A stretch of 35,956 nucleotides of DNA from positions 1 to 35,956 of the forward strand of contig CAMWVA010000014.1 in NCBI GenBank assembly GCA_947177575.1. Reading direction: 5' to 3'. The position numbers and the translations under genes are program-made. Of this stretch, positions 20,220-30,222 are shown one piece after another (positions within the stretch are counted from its first letter, which is position 1; every line of letters begins with the position of its first letter). Under the pieces are notes generated by a model. The model was not told the origin of the DNA, ran no database searches, and worked only from the letters and a program-made list of their open reading frames with translations. Source of the DNA: an uncultured Porphyromonadaceae bacterium (GTDB lineage Bacteria; Bacteroidota; Bacteroidia; Bacteroidales; Muribaculaceae).

Positions 20220-21401
20220 CATACGGTCACGATAGTCTTCATAAGTAAATTCTCTAAGTAGCTGAGGAGCTCCTTGAGAAGGCTGTAACCATATTGAAGG
20301 ATGCTGGAGTCCGTTAAACATAGTAGTTTTTACAGTAGTATAATGATTCATATCTTTTAAAGTGAGACGCTGGCCAGGAAGGAGAGGAGTTGAAAATGTC
20401 CAGTCGCCGACAAAATCACCGCTTAGGCAAGAATTGCCACCTAGTCTGTATGAGATACCATCTTTCTTATCAGTATCAGGTAATGATTCAGCAACAACCG
20501 GTTTATATGGCATTTCCAGACAATCAGGCATGTGACAGGCAAATGAAGCATCTATAATAGCAGTCCTTATACCAGCATCTTCGACTACATCAAGTACCTG
20601 CGTGATGAGATCACCTGTCTGCCATGTAAATGCACTGCCAGGTTCGATTATGATCTGCAGATGAGGATATTTATCGTGTAGTTTATTCATAATTTTTATG
20701 AAATGCTTTACGTCATAGTCACTTCGTGTAATGAGATGACCACCTCCCATATTCAGCCATTTTATGTGAGGTAAGAGATGACCGTATTGTTCCTCAAATG
20801 CATGGAGTACCTTTTCAAGGTCGTAGCTCGATGATTCACATAGAGCATGAAAATGCAAGCCCTCAATACCTTCTGGCAATCCTTCGGTAAGTTTAGACGG
20901 ATTTTCGCCGAACCGTGAACCCGGTACACAAGGATTATATATATCAGTTTCAATAACACTACAATGAGGATTAACTCTTAATCCTACAGAGACCGGGTTA
21001 TCCGGATGTGTATCATTCCATTTATCTATTGCGGTATGAAATCGTTCGAACTGAGCTAGAGAATTAAAAGTGATATGCGAACAACCTGCAAGAAACTTTG
21101 GAAAAGTTTCGTCAGTATATACCGGGCAGTAAGCATGCACATCATGCCCAAGATAGTCAAGCGAGAGTTTCATTTCATTGAGAGAGCTGGCTGTGGAAGC
21201 ATCAAAATATTCTTTAATGATGGGAAAAGTCTTCCATAGGGCATTGGCTTTAAAAGCCATAATAATCTTAATATCGGCTTTCTCTGCTACATTTTTAAGT
21301 TTCTGAAGGTTTGCACGTAATTTATCTTCATATATAATATAAAAAGGAGTAGGAATATCAGCTGTTGAAATAGGCTGACTATTGTTAAAAGTTTCAGACA
21401 T
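20214..21401 (-). CDS. nspC: Carboxynorspermidine decarboxylase
   Basis: PLP-dependent alanine racemase-fold decarboxylase: TPFYIIYEDKLRANLQ, MAFKANALW, LNMGGGHLITRSDY, IIEPGSAFTWQTG, RLGGNSCLSGDFVGDW. Confidence 0.92.
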   Translation of the reverse strand: MSETFNNSQPISTADIPTPFYIIYEDKLRANLQKLKNVAEKADIKIIMAFKANALWKTFPIIKEYFDASTASSLNEMKLSLDYLGHDVHAYCPVYTDETFPKFLAGCSHITFNSLAQFERFHTAIDKWNDTHPDNPVSVGLRVNPHCSVIETDIYNPCVPGSRFGENPSKLTEGLPEGIEGLHFHALCESSSYDLEKVLHAFEEQYGHLLPHIKWLNMGGGHLITRSDYDVKHFIKIMNKLHDKYPHLQIIIEPGSAFTWQTGDLITQVLDVVEDAGIRTAIIDASFACHMPDCLEMPYKPVVAESLPDTDKKDGISYRLGGNSCLSGDFVGDWTFSTPLLPGQRLTLKDMNHYTTVKTTMFNGLQHPSIWLQPSQGAPQLLREFTYEDYRDRMS

Positions 21402-21405
21402 TTAA

Positions 21406-23748
21406 TTAGAATTTAAGTAAATTAAACTTCGCGAATTTTAACATCAGTTTCTTTATACCGACAATACCGAAGTCAACTGTAATAGTCGGCTCACCTGATA
21501 ATTGTCCAAGAGCACGGACTTCCCCTCGACCATATTTATTATGTTCAATAACACTTCCTATCCGTAGGTCAGGGGTGTTAGTAGGGGTAGCAGAATGTTT
21601 CTGCAATACTTCTTTTAAGGGTCTTAGTGAAGAAGAGGCCTGGCCAGAAGACGTAGTGTTATGACGAGAGGTATTACCTGAAGAAAAAGAAGCTTTCTGA
21701 TTCCCTCGGCTGGTAGTAGAGTAGTTTGCTAAAGGATTAATAAATGATTTATTTGATTTAGCGGATGAAGATACAACTTTAAGGAATCTAGTATCAATCT
21801 CACCAAGAAAGCGTGAGGGCATAGTAGGAGTAGTCTGTCCATTTCGGAATCTGCTGGCAGCATAGGTAAGGGTACAGGTTGTCTTTGCTCTTGTCATGGC
21901 TACATAGAGTAATCTTCGTTCTTCTTCTACCTGTTCAGGAGATTCCATAGATAAAGCAGATGGGAAAAGCTCTTCTTCTACTCCAACTATAATAATATGT
22001 TTGAATTCAAGACCTTTTGCGGCATGTACAGTCATCAAAGTCACTTTGGGTTGATTATCTTCTTCCGTTTCATCCTGGTCTGTAGCCAACATGACCTCTG
22101 ATAAAAAGGCACGCATATCAGTCTCACCTTCACCGGTCTCTGTACGTGATTCTACAAAATCTTTCAGACCTGTGAGCATTTCAGTCAAGTTTTCTTGCCG
22201 ACTAATACTTTCAGGAGTATTATCGTGTGCCAATGAGGTGAGAATACCGGTACGATTATATATAAGCTGAGCTACTTCAAAAGCATTTGAGCCTGAAACA
22301 TTATCTTTAATAAACTCATTTATAAGAGAGGTAAAATTCTTTAATTTCTTTATTGTACCGGCATTAAGGCCTTCTATTCCTGTATTAATAGCCATCATAA
22401 TAGTCTGCCACAGTGAAGTTTTATTAGCAGAAGCTACGGTCTGAAGCTTTTTAAGAGTGGTTTCACCTATACCACGCGCCGGATAATTGATTATACGTCG
22501 TAATGCCTCATCATCGTCCGGATTAATGACAAGCCTAAAATAACAGATAATATCCTTTATTTCCTTACGTTGATAGAATGATAGTCCTCCATAGATACGA
22601 TACGGTATATTACGTTTGCGGAGAGCTTCTTCAAGCACACGGCTTTGTGCATTAGTACGGTACAACACAGCGTATTCGTCCAGACTATCATGACGAGTTA
22701 GTACAGATTGTGAAATCATATTAGCTACCAGATAAGCTTCTTCAAAATCACTGTATGTTTTGACTATTTTGACAAGCTCTCCCGTTTCGTTCTCACTGTA
22801 AACCGTCTTCTTCATTTGCCGGGTATTCTTGGCAATAAGACTTCCGGCAGCATTAATTATATTCTGAGTTGAGCGGTAGTTCCGTTCGAGTTTAAAAATA
22901 CGTAAGCCCGGATAGTATTTCTCCATAGTCAGAATATTAGAAATATTTGCACCACGAAATGAATAGATACTTTGGGCATCATCACCGACCACACACAGAT
23001 TGTTACCGACATCAGACAATTGTGAAATTATCAGGTGCTGGGCAAAATTGGTATCCTGATATTCATCTACAAGAATATAGCGGAAAAACTCTTGATAATG
23101 ACGTCTTATCTCAGGATGATCACGTAAAAGAAGATTCATATACACGAGAATATCGTCAAAATCCATAGCATTTGCCAAACGACACCGTTCGGAGTATATT
23201 GCAAATATTCTTGAAGTCAATGGTCTCTGAGCTCTACGATCCATATCATAGTACACGTTATGATACTGCTCCGGAGACATCATTGCATTCTTTGCATTAG
23301 AAATAGTAGCGGCGATAGTAGCAGGTTTATATATTTTTTCATCGAGATCTAACTCCTTGATGATTATTTTAATCAATGATTTAGAATCGTTGGTATCATA
23401 TATAGTAAAGCCTGGTTTGAAGCCAATCAGTTCTGTATGATGACGTAGTATGCGCAGAAAGATACTGTGAAAAGTTCCCATCCACAGACGTTGTGCTACT
23501 GAAGGATTGACGATATTGCAGATACGTTCTTTCATTTCACGCGCTGCCTTATTAGTAAAAGTAAGCGCCATAATGCGATAAGGCTCAAATCCACGCCGCA
23601 GAAGGTCTACTATCTTATATGTTAATACACGAGTCTTACCGGAACCAGCCCCGGCAATAACGAGCGACGGACCGTCACAGTAAGTGACAGCAGCACGTTG
23701 CTGTTCGTTCAATAAGTCAAGATAATTATAATTAATATCTTCTGCCAT
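21406..23748 (-). CDS. UvrD/PcrA-family ATP-dependent DNA helicase
   Basis: 780 aa; LNEQQRAAVTYCDGPSLVIAGAGSGKTRVLTYKI, LVDEYQDTN, VGDDAQSIYSFRGA, TVHAAKGLEF, LLYVAMTRAK. Confidence 0.96.
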   Translation of the reverse strand: MAEDINYNYLDLLNEQQRAAVTYCDGPSLVIAGAGSGKTRVLTYKIVDLLRRGFEPYRIMALTFTNKAAREMKERICNIVNPSVAQRLWMGTFHSIFLRILRHHTELIGFKPGFTIYDTNDSKSLIKIIIKELDLDEKIYKPATIAATISNAKNAMMSPEQYHNVYYDMDRRAQRPLTSRIFAIYSERCRLANAMDFDDILVYMNLLLRDHPEIRRHYQEFFRYILVDEYQDTNFAQHLIISQLSDVGNNLCVVGDDAQSIYSFRGANISNILTMEKYYPGLRIFKLERNYRSTQNIINAAGSLIAKNTRQMKKTVYSENETGELVKIVKTYSDFEEAYLVANMISQSVLTRHDSLDEYAVLYRTNAQSRVLEEALRKRNIPYRIYGGLSFYQRKEIKDIICYFRLVINPDDDEALRRIINYPARGIGETTLKKLQTVASANKTSLWQTIMMAINTGIEGLNAGTIKKLKNFTSLINEFIKDNVSGSNAFEVAQLIYNRTGILTSLAHDNTPESISRQENLTEMLTGLKDFVESRTETGEGETDMRAFLSEVMLATDQDETEEDNQPKVTLMTVHAAKGLEFKHIIIVGVEEELFPSALSMESPEQVEEERRLLYVAMTRAKTTCTLTYAASRFRNGQTTPTMPSRFLGEIDTRFLKVVSSSAKSNKSFINPLANYSTTSRGNQKASFSSGNTSRHNTTSSGQASSSLRPLKEVLQKHSATPTNTPDLRIGSVIEHNKYGRGEVRALGQLSGEPTITVDFGIVGIKKLMLKFAKFNLLKF

Positions 23749-23771
23749 AATAAAATATGTGAATTACAGAG

Positions 23772-24308
23772 TCAAATAATAGAGAATATATCTCCGTAAT
23801 CTGGAATATATGGTAAAAAACTGTATGAATCAGTTGTGTAATCAATCTGACAGCAATAATGTTTCAGACCGTTCGATACAATCAGAAAAGGAGTATGCAG
23901 CACCATATTATATCTTACAATCTGATCGAATGTAGTCTGAGAAATGGCTATATGAGGAGCCTTATATTCAATTATCATCAACGGACGACCATCAGATCTG
24001 AATACTACTGTATCACAACGACGTGAAGTGTTATTGAGAGTTATGCCAGCTTCTACAGCAATTAGAGAAAGAGGGTAGTGCAGGTACTCTGTAAGCCAAG
24101 AAATAAAATTCTGTCTTACCCATTCCTCGGGCGTGAGTTTAAGCCATTTATGGCGTATTCTGTCGAAGATTACCATTTTTCCAGCCGAATCTTTTTTAAT
24201 ACGTACTTTACCTGATGGAATATTTAGTTGTGGTAATCTATCTGACGATGAGAAACTATTATTTATCAGAGCGTACAAAAGAATTGAGAGGTGAATACTC
24301 AGTATCAA
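23772..24308 (-). CDS. Type I restriction enzyme R N-terminal-like (HSDR_N) nuclease-fold protein
   Basis: Conserved VIFDRIRHKWLKLTPEEWVRQNFISWL start region and PD-(D/E)xK-like RCDTVVFRSDGRPLMIIEYKAP. True start may lie downstream of 24308; the annotated ORF overlaps the upstream nuclease gene by 50 bp. Confidence 0.85.
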   Translation of the reverse strand: MILSIHLSILLYALINNSFSSSDRLPQLNIPSGKVRIKKDSAGKMVIFDRIRHKWLKLTPEEWVRQNFISWLTEYLHYPLSLIAVEAGITLNNTSRRCDTVVFRSDGRPLMIIEYKAPHIAISQTTFDQIVRYNMVLHTPFLIVSNGLKHYCCQIDYTTDSYSFLPYIPDYGDIFSII

Positions 24309-25080
24309 ATATAGAATTTAGGATATCAGCGAGACGTAAGCCTCCACGAAGAAACTGTTGTTCTACTACAGGCGTCCACTCAGCAATATAATCGTAACTC
24401 AAGGCACTATCTTCAGGAGTTGTATCATAGATTCTGGTAGCTATCTCATAAGTCTGTCTGCCCCATTCGTCGGGATTTGTGAGTGTAAAGACTTCTTCAT
24501 TAACAGTAGTGTCATTGCAGTCAATCTGTTGTGCCCACTCAGTATAACTCCATTTATGTGCCTGTTCGGGAAGCCAGCTATCCCATGCTGAATGTAAGTT
24601 TGAGTGTCGGTCAAAAAGTTTTACGCTATGTCGGTTACCTCCTAAATCGGAAGCCCGTCCCATGTGCATAGGCTGATGTAAATCACCCATGAAATGAACT
24701 ACCAATTTCAATGCCAATGCTTTCTGTTCTTTAGAACTGTCAGGATTATTCAGCAATTTAGTCTGTTCGTATATGGCCTGAACAATATTGCCTTCGGGAA
24801 TATTAGGGGCTGTATCATAGGAAAATTCCGGATCAATATTTTTATAATGCCAGGTCTTTGTATAGGCATATTCCGGAGTATGTGAAGCATTGTCCATCCA
24901 GTTAGCCCAATATACAATAGATTTTCCGTCAAGAATCTCGGTTATCTGTTGTTTAGCAACTGGTGTGAGATGGTTTTCGGCGATAAAAGCGACAGTATCA
25001 TGTCCTTTTTGCCCCCAGCCAAACATAGGAGCTGCTGAAAGAATAAGAAATGAAAGAGAGAGAAATGAATGTAGTTTCAT
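24259..25080 (-). CDS. S1/P1 family nuclease, secreted
   Basis: Signal peptide then WGQKGHDTVAFIAENHL, HYKNIDP, VHFMGDLHQPMHMG, GGNRHSVK, NLHSAWDS zinc-ligand motifs. ORF track extends to a TTG at 25116, but ATG at 25080 (MKLHSFLSLSFLILSAAPMFG-W) fits the signal peptide. Confidence 0.92.
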   Translation of the reverse strand: MKLHSFLSLSFLILSAAPMFGWGQKGHDTVAFIAENHLTPVAKQQITEILDGKSIVYWANWMDNASHTPEYAYTKTWHYKNIDPEFSYDTAPNIPEGNIVQAIYEQTKLLNNPDSSKEQKALALKLVVHFMGDLHQPMHMGRASDLGGNRHSVKLFDRHSNLHSAWDSWLPEQAHKWSYTEWAQQIDCNDTTVNEEVFTLTNPDEWGRQTYEIATRIYDTTPEDSALSYDYIAEWTPVVEQQFLRGGLRLADILNSIFDTEYSPLNSFVRSDK

Positions 25081-25096
25081 AATAAACAATGTATTA

Positions 25097-25136
25097 AAGA
25101 GAGAGAAATTCACCAATTGGTGAATTTCTCTCTCTT
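25097..25136 (-). terminator. 40-bp perfect palindrome, putative trxA terminator/attenuator
   Basis: AAGAGAGAGAAATTCACCAATTGGTGAATTTCTCTCTCTT is perfectly self-complementary; lies 64 bp beyond the trxA stop and 16 bp before the nuclease ATG. Confidence 0.6.
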
Positions 25137-25199
25137 ATTAATTAAATTTGGTTGAAAAGAGATTCAACTCAATCAGCTAAATTTATGGTTTTACCTTAA

Positions 25200-25514
25200 T
25201 CAAAGCAGAGGTTTAAGCTTATTCTCAAGATCGGAAAGCTTAACCAGACCTACACTACGGTCTTTAAGTTCTCCATCCTTAAAGAAGAGTACAGTTGGTA
25301 TATTACGTACACGATTAGCTGAAGCAATCTCATCGTTTTCATCGATATTGAGTTTACCTATAACAGCTTGTTCGCCATACTTTTCAGCCAGTTCTTCTAC
25401 TACCGGTCCGAGTTTGATACAAGGGCCACACCATGTAGCCCAGAAGTCAATCACCACAGGACGACCGCTCTCAATAGCTTCGCGGGCAGTCTGGTCAGTG
25501 AATTGTAGTGCCAT
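25200..25514 (-). CDS. trxA: Thioredoxin
   Basis: 104 aa with VIDFWATWCGPCIKLGPVVEELAEKYG; WCGPC active site. Confidence 0.97.
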   Translation of the reverse strand: MALQFTDQTAREAIESGRPVVIDFWATWCGPCIKLGPVVEELAEKYGEQAVIGKLNIDENDEIASANRVRNIPTVLFFKDGELKDRSVGLVKLSDLENKLKPLL

Positions 25515-25621
25515 GATATAAAAATTTAATAGTTATAGCATTATTGATTGTAGATGCAGAAACTTATATTTACCTTGTACAGTAATTATGTACCAGAAAT
25601 AATAACTAAGCTTCAGCACTC

Positions 25622-25653
25622 CAAAGTTAGTTACAATAACTGAAATAGACAAA
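25622..25653 (-). promoter_or_regulatory. Bacteroidetes-type promoter for trxA
   Basis: On the minus strand TTTG (25653-25650), 20-nt spacer, TAACTTTG (25629-25622). Confidence 0.7.
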
Positions 25654-25751
25654 TTTTTCATCTTAATTTAATAAGAAGATGAAATGTGTAGAGTAATAAT
25701 TTATCTATTTAGATGAATACTTACTGATATTAAATGAGGTAAGTATCATTC

Positions 25752-28700
25752 TTATTGTGTAAGAATACGGTATTTAATACCCCATTCGTCAAGGAAACGT
25801 ATTAAATCGCGTGAGATGTCAAATTTCTTACGTGAATGTATCTTGATAGTCTGTTTGGATTTCATATCTATAAGTTCAAGATACAAATCTCCCGGGCGAG
25901 TAGGATTAACAGAGAATTTCTCAAGAGCTGAGAAGAAGTCCTGATTGGCAAATTGAAAATCAAGATATAGAATAGCACAATTAGCAACATTCCCCTTGAT
26001 ATTTTCGAGCGGCACAATCTCTTCAAACTCAGTGTCTATAAAATTACTATATCCTTGGGTTATTTTTATTTTCATGAAGAGGGCAGAGCCAATAGGAAAT
26101 TTAGCTCTCATAACGTCAGGATTCTGTCTGAATAGCCTTAATTCTTTTTTACCGGAAAAATCTTCCAATGTTACGACAGCATAAGGCTGACCTTTTTTTG
26201 TAAGGCGTTCGTTAAAGGCTGTCACCAAACAGCCTACGGTAAGTGTATTACCGGCTTCAGCCTTTGTATCATAATCAGCTAATGGACAGTTGCATCCGTA
26301 TGTTATCTCCATAAAATAAGGGTCCAAAGGATGTGCTGAGAGATATATGGTCACCAGCTCCTTTTCAGCATTGAGCAGTTTGATTGTAGGCCATGGTATA
26401 ACCTGAGGTATTTCGGGTTTAGGCGTTTCAATTGGCTCAAGGTCGCCGAAGAGGGATGTCTGCAAAGAATTTCTGTCATTTTGAATTATCTGTCCGAATT
26501 TTACCAATTGATCAGTAAATGTACTATCACCTACAGGATGTACGAATACCTCACGGCGTAATCCGAAACAGTCAAATGCTCCGGCTAATGCAAGATTCTC
26601 TATAGCAGAACGGTTGCATGCGCTCAGATTGATACGTTCGACGAAATCGTAAATACTTTTAAAAGGACCGTTAGCTTTTCGTTCTGTTATAATTGCGGAG
26701 ACGGCATTTGTACCGACTCCTTTTATAGCTCCGAGACCAAAACGTATCACACCTTTTTCAGAGACACCGAATTTAATGTATGATTCGTTGATGTCTGGTC
26801 CTTTGACATTAATACCCATACGGACACACTCGTCCATATTTACCTTAAGTTTATCAGCTACAGACAGGTTACGACTCATAACCCCTGCCATGTATTCAGC
26901 TGGATAGTTAGCCTTAAGATAAGCTGTCTGATAAGCTACCCATGTGTAACAAGTGGCATGACTTTTATTAAATGCATACGAAGCAAATTTTTCCCAGTCA
27001 GCCCATATTTTTTCAAGTACCTTAGCTTTATGGCCATTTTTCTGTCCTTGGTCCATAAATTTGACCTTCAGTTTAGCCATTTTGTCGATTTGCTTTTTAC
27101 CCATAGCTTTACGTAGCATATCGCTCTCACCACGTGTAAAGTTAGCTAACAGACGGGAAAGAAGCATGACCTGTTCCTGATATACCGTTATTCCATAGGT
27201 CTCCTCAAGATACTGCTTCATTATAGGTATATCGTAGGCTATAGGCTCATCACCATGTTTACGAGCTACAAAAGATGGTATATAATCCATTGGCCCTGGC
27301 CTATATAAAGCATTCATGGCTATAAGATCTTCGAATTTCGAAGGTTGCAGACTACGTAAAGATTCCTGCATACCGGTTGATTCGAATTGAAAAGTCGAGG
27401 TTGTGCGTCCGTCACAATATAGTTTGAATGTCGCCGGGTCATCAAGCGGTATTTTACTTATATCAAGATCTATACCACGGGCTTCCTTAATATTGGCTAA
27501 AGCCTCTTTTATGATGGAAAGAGTCTTTAGTCCAAGAAAGTCCATCTTAATAAGACCAGTGTCTTCAATTACACTACCTTCATACTGTGTAGTTAGAACT
27601 TTGTCGCCATTAGCGTCAGTAGAAACAGCAACCGGTACCCAATCAGTTATATCGTCACGGCTAATAATAACTCCACAAGCATGGACACCTGTACCACGAA
27701 CATTCCCCTCAAGCTGATGGGCATATTTCATTGTTTCTCTTACCTTAGGGTCGGGATTTTGTTCTTCGGCAGCAAATTCCTTGCAATACTTAAGGCAGTT
27801 GGTAAAATTAATTTTGGGATTTTTACCATTAACTTCAGGTAATCTGTCAGGTACCAGTTTTGCCAGTCTATTGGCTTCCGGCAGGGGGACTTCCATTACT
27901 TTAGCTACATCTTTTATTGACATTTTTGTAGCCATCGTCTGGTAGGTGATAATATGAGCTACTTTCTCTTCTCCATATTTCTCAGTGACATATTTAAGTA
28001 CTTGTTCGCGTCCGTCATCATCGAAATCCACATCTATATCAGGAAGTGAAATACGGTCAGGATTAAGAAAACGTTCGAACAGTAAGTCATACTTAATAGG
28101 GTCAATCTGTGTTATACCAAGACAATAGGCAGCAGCAGAACCGGCAGCGGAACCACGTCCCGGTCCTACACTAACTCCGAGCTCTTTACGCGCTACATTA
28201 ATGAAGTCCTGTACAATCAGGAAGTAGCCCGGGAATCCCATAGTCTTCATTATATATAGTTCAAATTTGAGACGTTCAGCAATTTCAGGTGCCAAAGGCT
28301 CGCCATACCGTTCCCGAGCTCCTTTCATTGTAAGAGCCTCAAGATAATCTGCCTCAAATTTGATGCGATATAATTTATCGTATCCACCGAGTCTATGTAT
28401 TTTCTTCTCAGCCTCCTCCTGACTTAACACTACGTTGCCATTCTCATCACGTGTGAACTCTTCAAATAGGTCTTGTTCTGTCAGACGGGTACGATATTCC
28501 TCTTCAGTACCGAATGATGCCGGTATATCGAAATTCGGCATTATAGGGTCATGATTGATAGAATAACGTTCTATTTTATTGAGAATTTCCCATGTAGACT
28601 CAAGAGCTTCAGGAATGTCAGAGAATATTTGTTCCATCTCCTGAGTAGACTTAAGCCATTCCTGTTTGGTGTAGTGTAGACGAGGTTCGTTAAAGGTCTT

Positions 28701-29435
28701 CTGCATTGAAACACATATAAGACGATCGTGAGCTTCAGCGTCATCTTCAAATGTGAAATGCACGTCGTTAGTGGCTACTACCTTAATATTATACTTCTCA
28801 GCCATGCGAAGCAATTCTTTGTTTACCTTTACCTGCTCCAGATAGGTCTGTGTATTGGCATTTGTCTTAAAGGTCTCATGACGTTGAAGTTCGAGATAGT
28901 AGTCATCACCGAATACTTGTTTAAACCATCGAACTCTTTCCTCAGCAAGCTCCAAATCTCCATGCATTATATGCTGAGGTATCTCTCCTCCAAGACATGC
29001 TGAACATACGATAAGACCTTCAGAATGTTTCTCAAGTTCTGAACGGTCTGTACGTGGATGATAGTAAATACCTTCAGTCCATGCTTTACTAACAAGTTTT
29101 ATGAGATTATGATAGCCGGTACTATTTTTTGCAAGTACGATGAGGTGGTAACCTTTGTCGGTTTTGTCCTTTTTTGTGTACATACTTCCCTGTGCGACAT
29201 ACATCTCGCAGCCGACAATAGGAGTAAATTTTTCTTCATCAGGCAAACCGGCATTTTTTTTGTCAACATAATTAAGAAACTCTTTTATACCGAACATATT
29301 TCCATGATCGGTGAGAGCCAGACCTCGCATTCCATCAGAAATAGCTTTATCGACAAGCTCGGCGATACCAGCTTTACCGTCAAGCAGACTGTATTGTGAG
29401 TGAACGTGAAGATGAGTGAAGGGATGTTTAGACAT
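25752..29435 (-). CDS. dnaE: DNA polymerase III subunit alpha
   Basis: 1227 aa; PHP domain start FTHLHVHSQYSLLDGKAGI; GPGRGSAAGSAAAYCLGIT; PDIDVDFDDDGRE; FNKSHATCYTWVAYQTAYLKANYPAEYMA. Confidence 0.98.
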   Translation of the reverse strand: MSKHPFTHLHVHSQYSLLDGKAGIAELVDKAISDGMRGLALTDHGNMFGIKEFLNYVDKKNAGLPDEEKFTPIVGCEMYVAQGSMYTKKDKTDKGYHLIVLAKNSTGYHNLIKLVSKAWTEGIYYHPRTDRSELEKHSEGLIVCSACLGGEIPQHIMHGDLELAEERVRWFKQVFGDDYYLELQRHETFKTNANTQTYLEQVKVNKELLRMAEKYNIKVVATNDVHFTFEDDAEAHDRLICVSMQKTFNEPRLHYTKQEWLKSTQEMEQIFSDIPEALESTWEILNKIERYSINHDPIMPNFDIPASFGTEEEYRTRLTEQDLFEEFTRDENGNVVLSQEEAEKKIHRLGGYDKLYRIKFEADYLEALTMKGARERYGEPLAPEIAERLKFELYIMKTMGFPGYFLIVQDFINVARKELGVSVGPGRGSAAGSAAAYCLGITQIDPIKYDLLFERFLNPDRISLPDIDVDFDDDGREQVLKYVTEKYGEEKVAHIITYQTMATKMSIKDVAKVMEVPLPEANRLAKLVPDRLPEVNGKNPKINFTNCLKYCKEFAAEEQNPDPKVRETMKYAHQLEGNVRGTGVHACGVIISRDDITDWVPVAVSTDANGDKVLTTQYEGSVIEDTGLIKMDFLGLKTLSIIKEALANIKEARGIDLDISKIPLDDPATFKLYCDGRTTSTFQFESTGMQESLRSLQPSKFEDLIAMNALYRPGPMDYIPSFVARKHGDEPIAYDIPIMKQYLEETYGITVYQEQVMLLSRLLANFTRGESDMLRKAMGKKQIDKMAKLKVKFMDQGQKNGHKAKVLEKIWADWEKFASYAFNKSHATCYTWVAYQTAYLKANYPAEYMAGVMSRNLSVADKLKVNMDECVRMGINVKGPDINESYIKFGVSEKGVIRFGLGAIKGVGTNAVSAIITERKANGPFKSIYDFVERINLSACNRSAIENLALAGAFDCFGLRREVFVHPVGDSTFTDQLVKFGQIIQNDRNSLQTSLFGDLEPIETPKPEIPQVIPWPTIKLLNAEKELVTIYLSAHPLDPYFMEITYGCNCPLADYDTKAEAGNTLTVGCLVTAFNERLTKKGQPYAVVTLEDFSGKKELRLFRQNPDVMRAKFPIGSALFMKIKITQGYSNFIDTEFEEIVPLENIKGNVANCAILYLDFQFANQDFFSALEKFSVNPTRPGDLYLELIDMKSKQTIKIHSRKKFDISRDLIRFLDEWGIKYRILTQ

Positions 29436-29515
29436 TTTTCAGACGGAAAGAGTATAGTACACAAATAAAGTTAAAATATAAGGATGGTATATTTACCTCA
29501 GAGATAGGAATTAAA

Positions 29516-30133
29516 TTAATTTATTGTCTTTGGAGGACGTTCTGTAATTTTAGAAGCAGCTGTATCAGCCAACTGGACTAATGTAACAAGTGGGTACTGT
29601 TTCTCAGCAGCGCGGAAATTACCCTGTTCTTCTGAATCAGCCTGATTAACACTCCATGCACCCATGTGCCAACGTATAGCACATATTTCTTCGTCAGTAA
29701 GAGGAAGTCCCATCTGAAGTAACATTACAACGGATTTTTCACCGTGTCCTATAGGTAAAGAACCATAAGATGTACCAAATTCAGCTTTACAAAAATCTAC
29801 CTGTGCTCCACGCTTTTTAAAATAGAGGTTACTTTTACACATATCATGAAGCAGACAAGCAACAATAATACTTGCTTCCTCAATACCTTCAAATACATCA
29901 GACCTTATTTTAGAGAAAGTATCTCGGATAGCTATCGCGGCATCATAAACATTAAGTGAATGTATCATTAGACCTCCTTCAAAACAGAGGTGGTTCTTCA
30001 TAGAGGCCGGAGCTGTGAAATATCCCGATTTTTCAAGCTGTGAGATAAAGTAGTCAATGTCATCAATACCTGTAGATTTAAGTAAGTCAATGACACGTTG
30101 TTTATATTTAAAAAATTCTTCTTTTTTGAGCAT
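29516..30133 (-). CDS. HD-domain phosphohydrolase-like protein
   Basis: 205 aa; GGLMIHSLNVYDAA ... ACLLHDMCKSNLY ... HGEKSVVMLLQMG: HD-type metal-binding motifs. Confidence 0.85.
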   Translation of the reverse strand: MLKKEEFFKYKQRVIDLLKSTGIDDIDYFISQLEKSGYFTAPASMKNHLCFEGGLMIHSLNVYDAAIAIRDTFSKIRSDVFEGIEEASIIVACLLHDMCKSNLYFKKRGAQVDFCKAEFGTSYGSLPIGHGEKSVVMLLQMGLPLTDEEICAIRWHMGAWSVNQADSEEQGNFRAAEKQYPLVTLVQLADTAASKITERPPKTIN

Positions 30134-30164
30134 TGTTGTTAGGATTGATTATCATATATCATTA

Positions 30165-30195
30165 CAAAGGTAATAAATTATATTTAGAAAACAAA
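30165..30195 (-). promoter_or_regulatory. Bacteroidetes-type promoter upstream of the HD-domain gene
   Basis: Minus strand TTTG (30195-30192), 19-nt spacer, TACCTTTG (30172-30165). Confidence 0.6.
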
Positions 30196-30222
30196 GTCTG
30201 TGTAGAAGTGAAGATATGGCAG

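Noticed and set aside
23772-25116. HSDR_N-like protein plus nuclease as a restriction or anti-phage system
   Set aside because: No HsdM/HsdS or other defence partners. The S1/P1 protein has a signal peptide and is probably extracytoplasmic, and the surrounding genes are housekeeping.
25081-25116. TTG start for the S1/P1 nuclease
   Set aside because: It lies within the perfect palindrome; ATG at 25080 gives a typical signal peptide followed by the mature Trp-Gly N-terminus.
25656-25684. 9-bp inverted repeat TTTCATCTT/AAGATGAAA between dnaE and trxA as the dnaE terminator
   Set aside because: Short stem and no T-tract on the minus strand; too weak to call.
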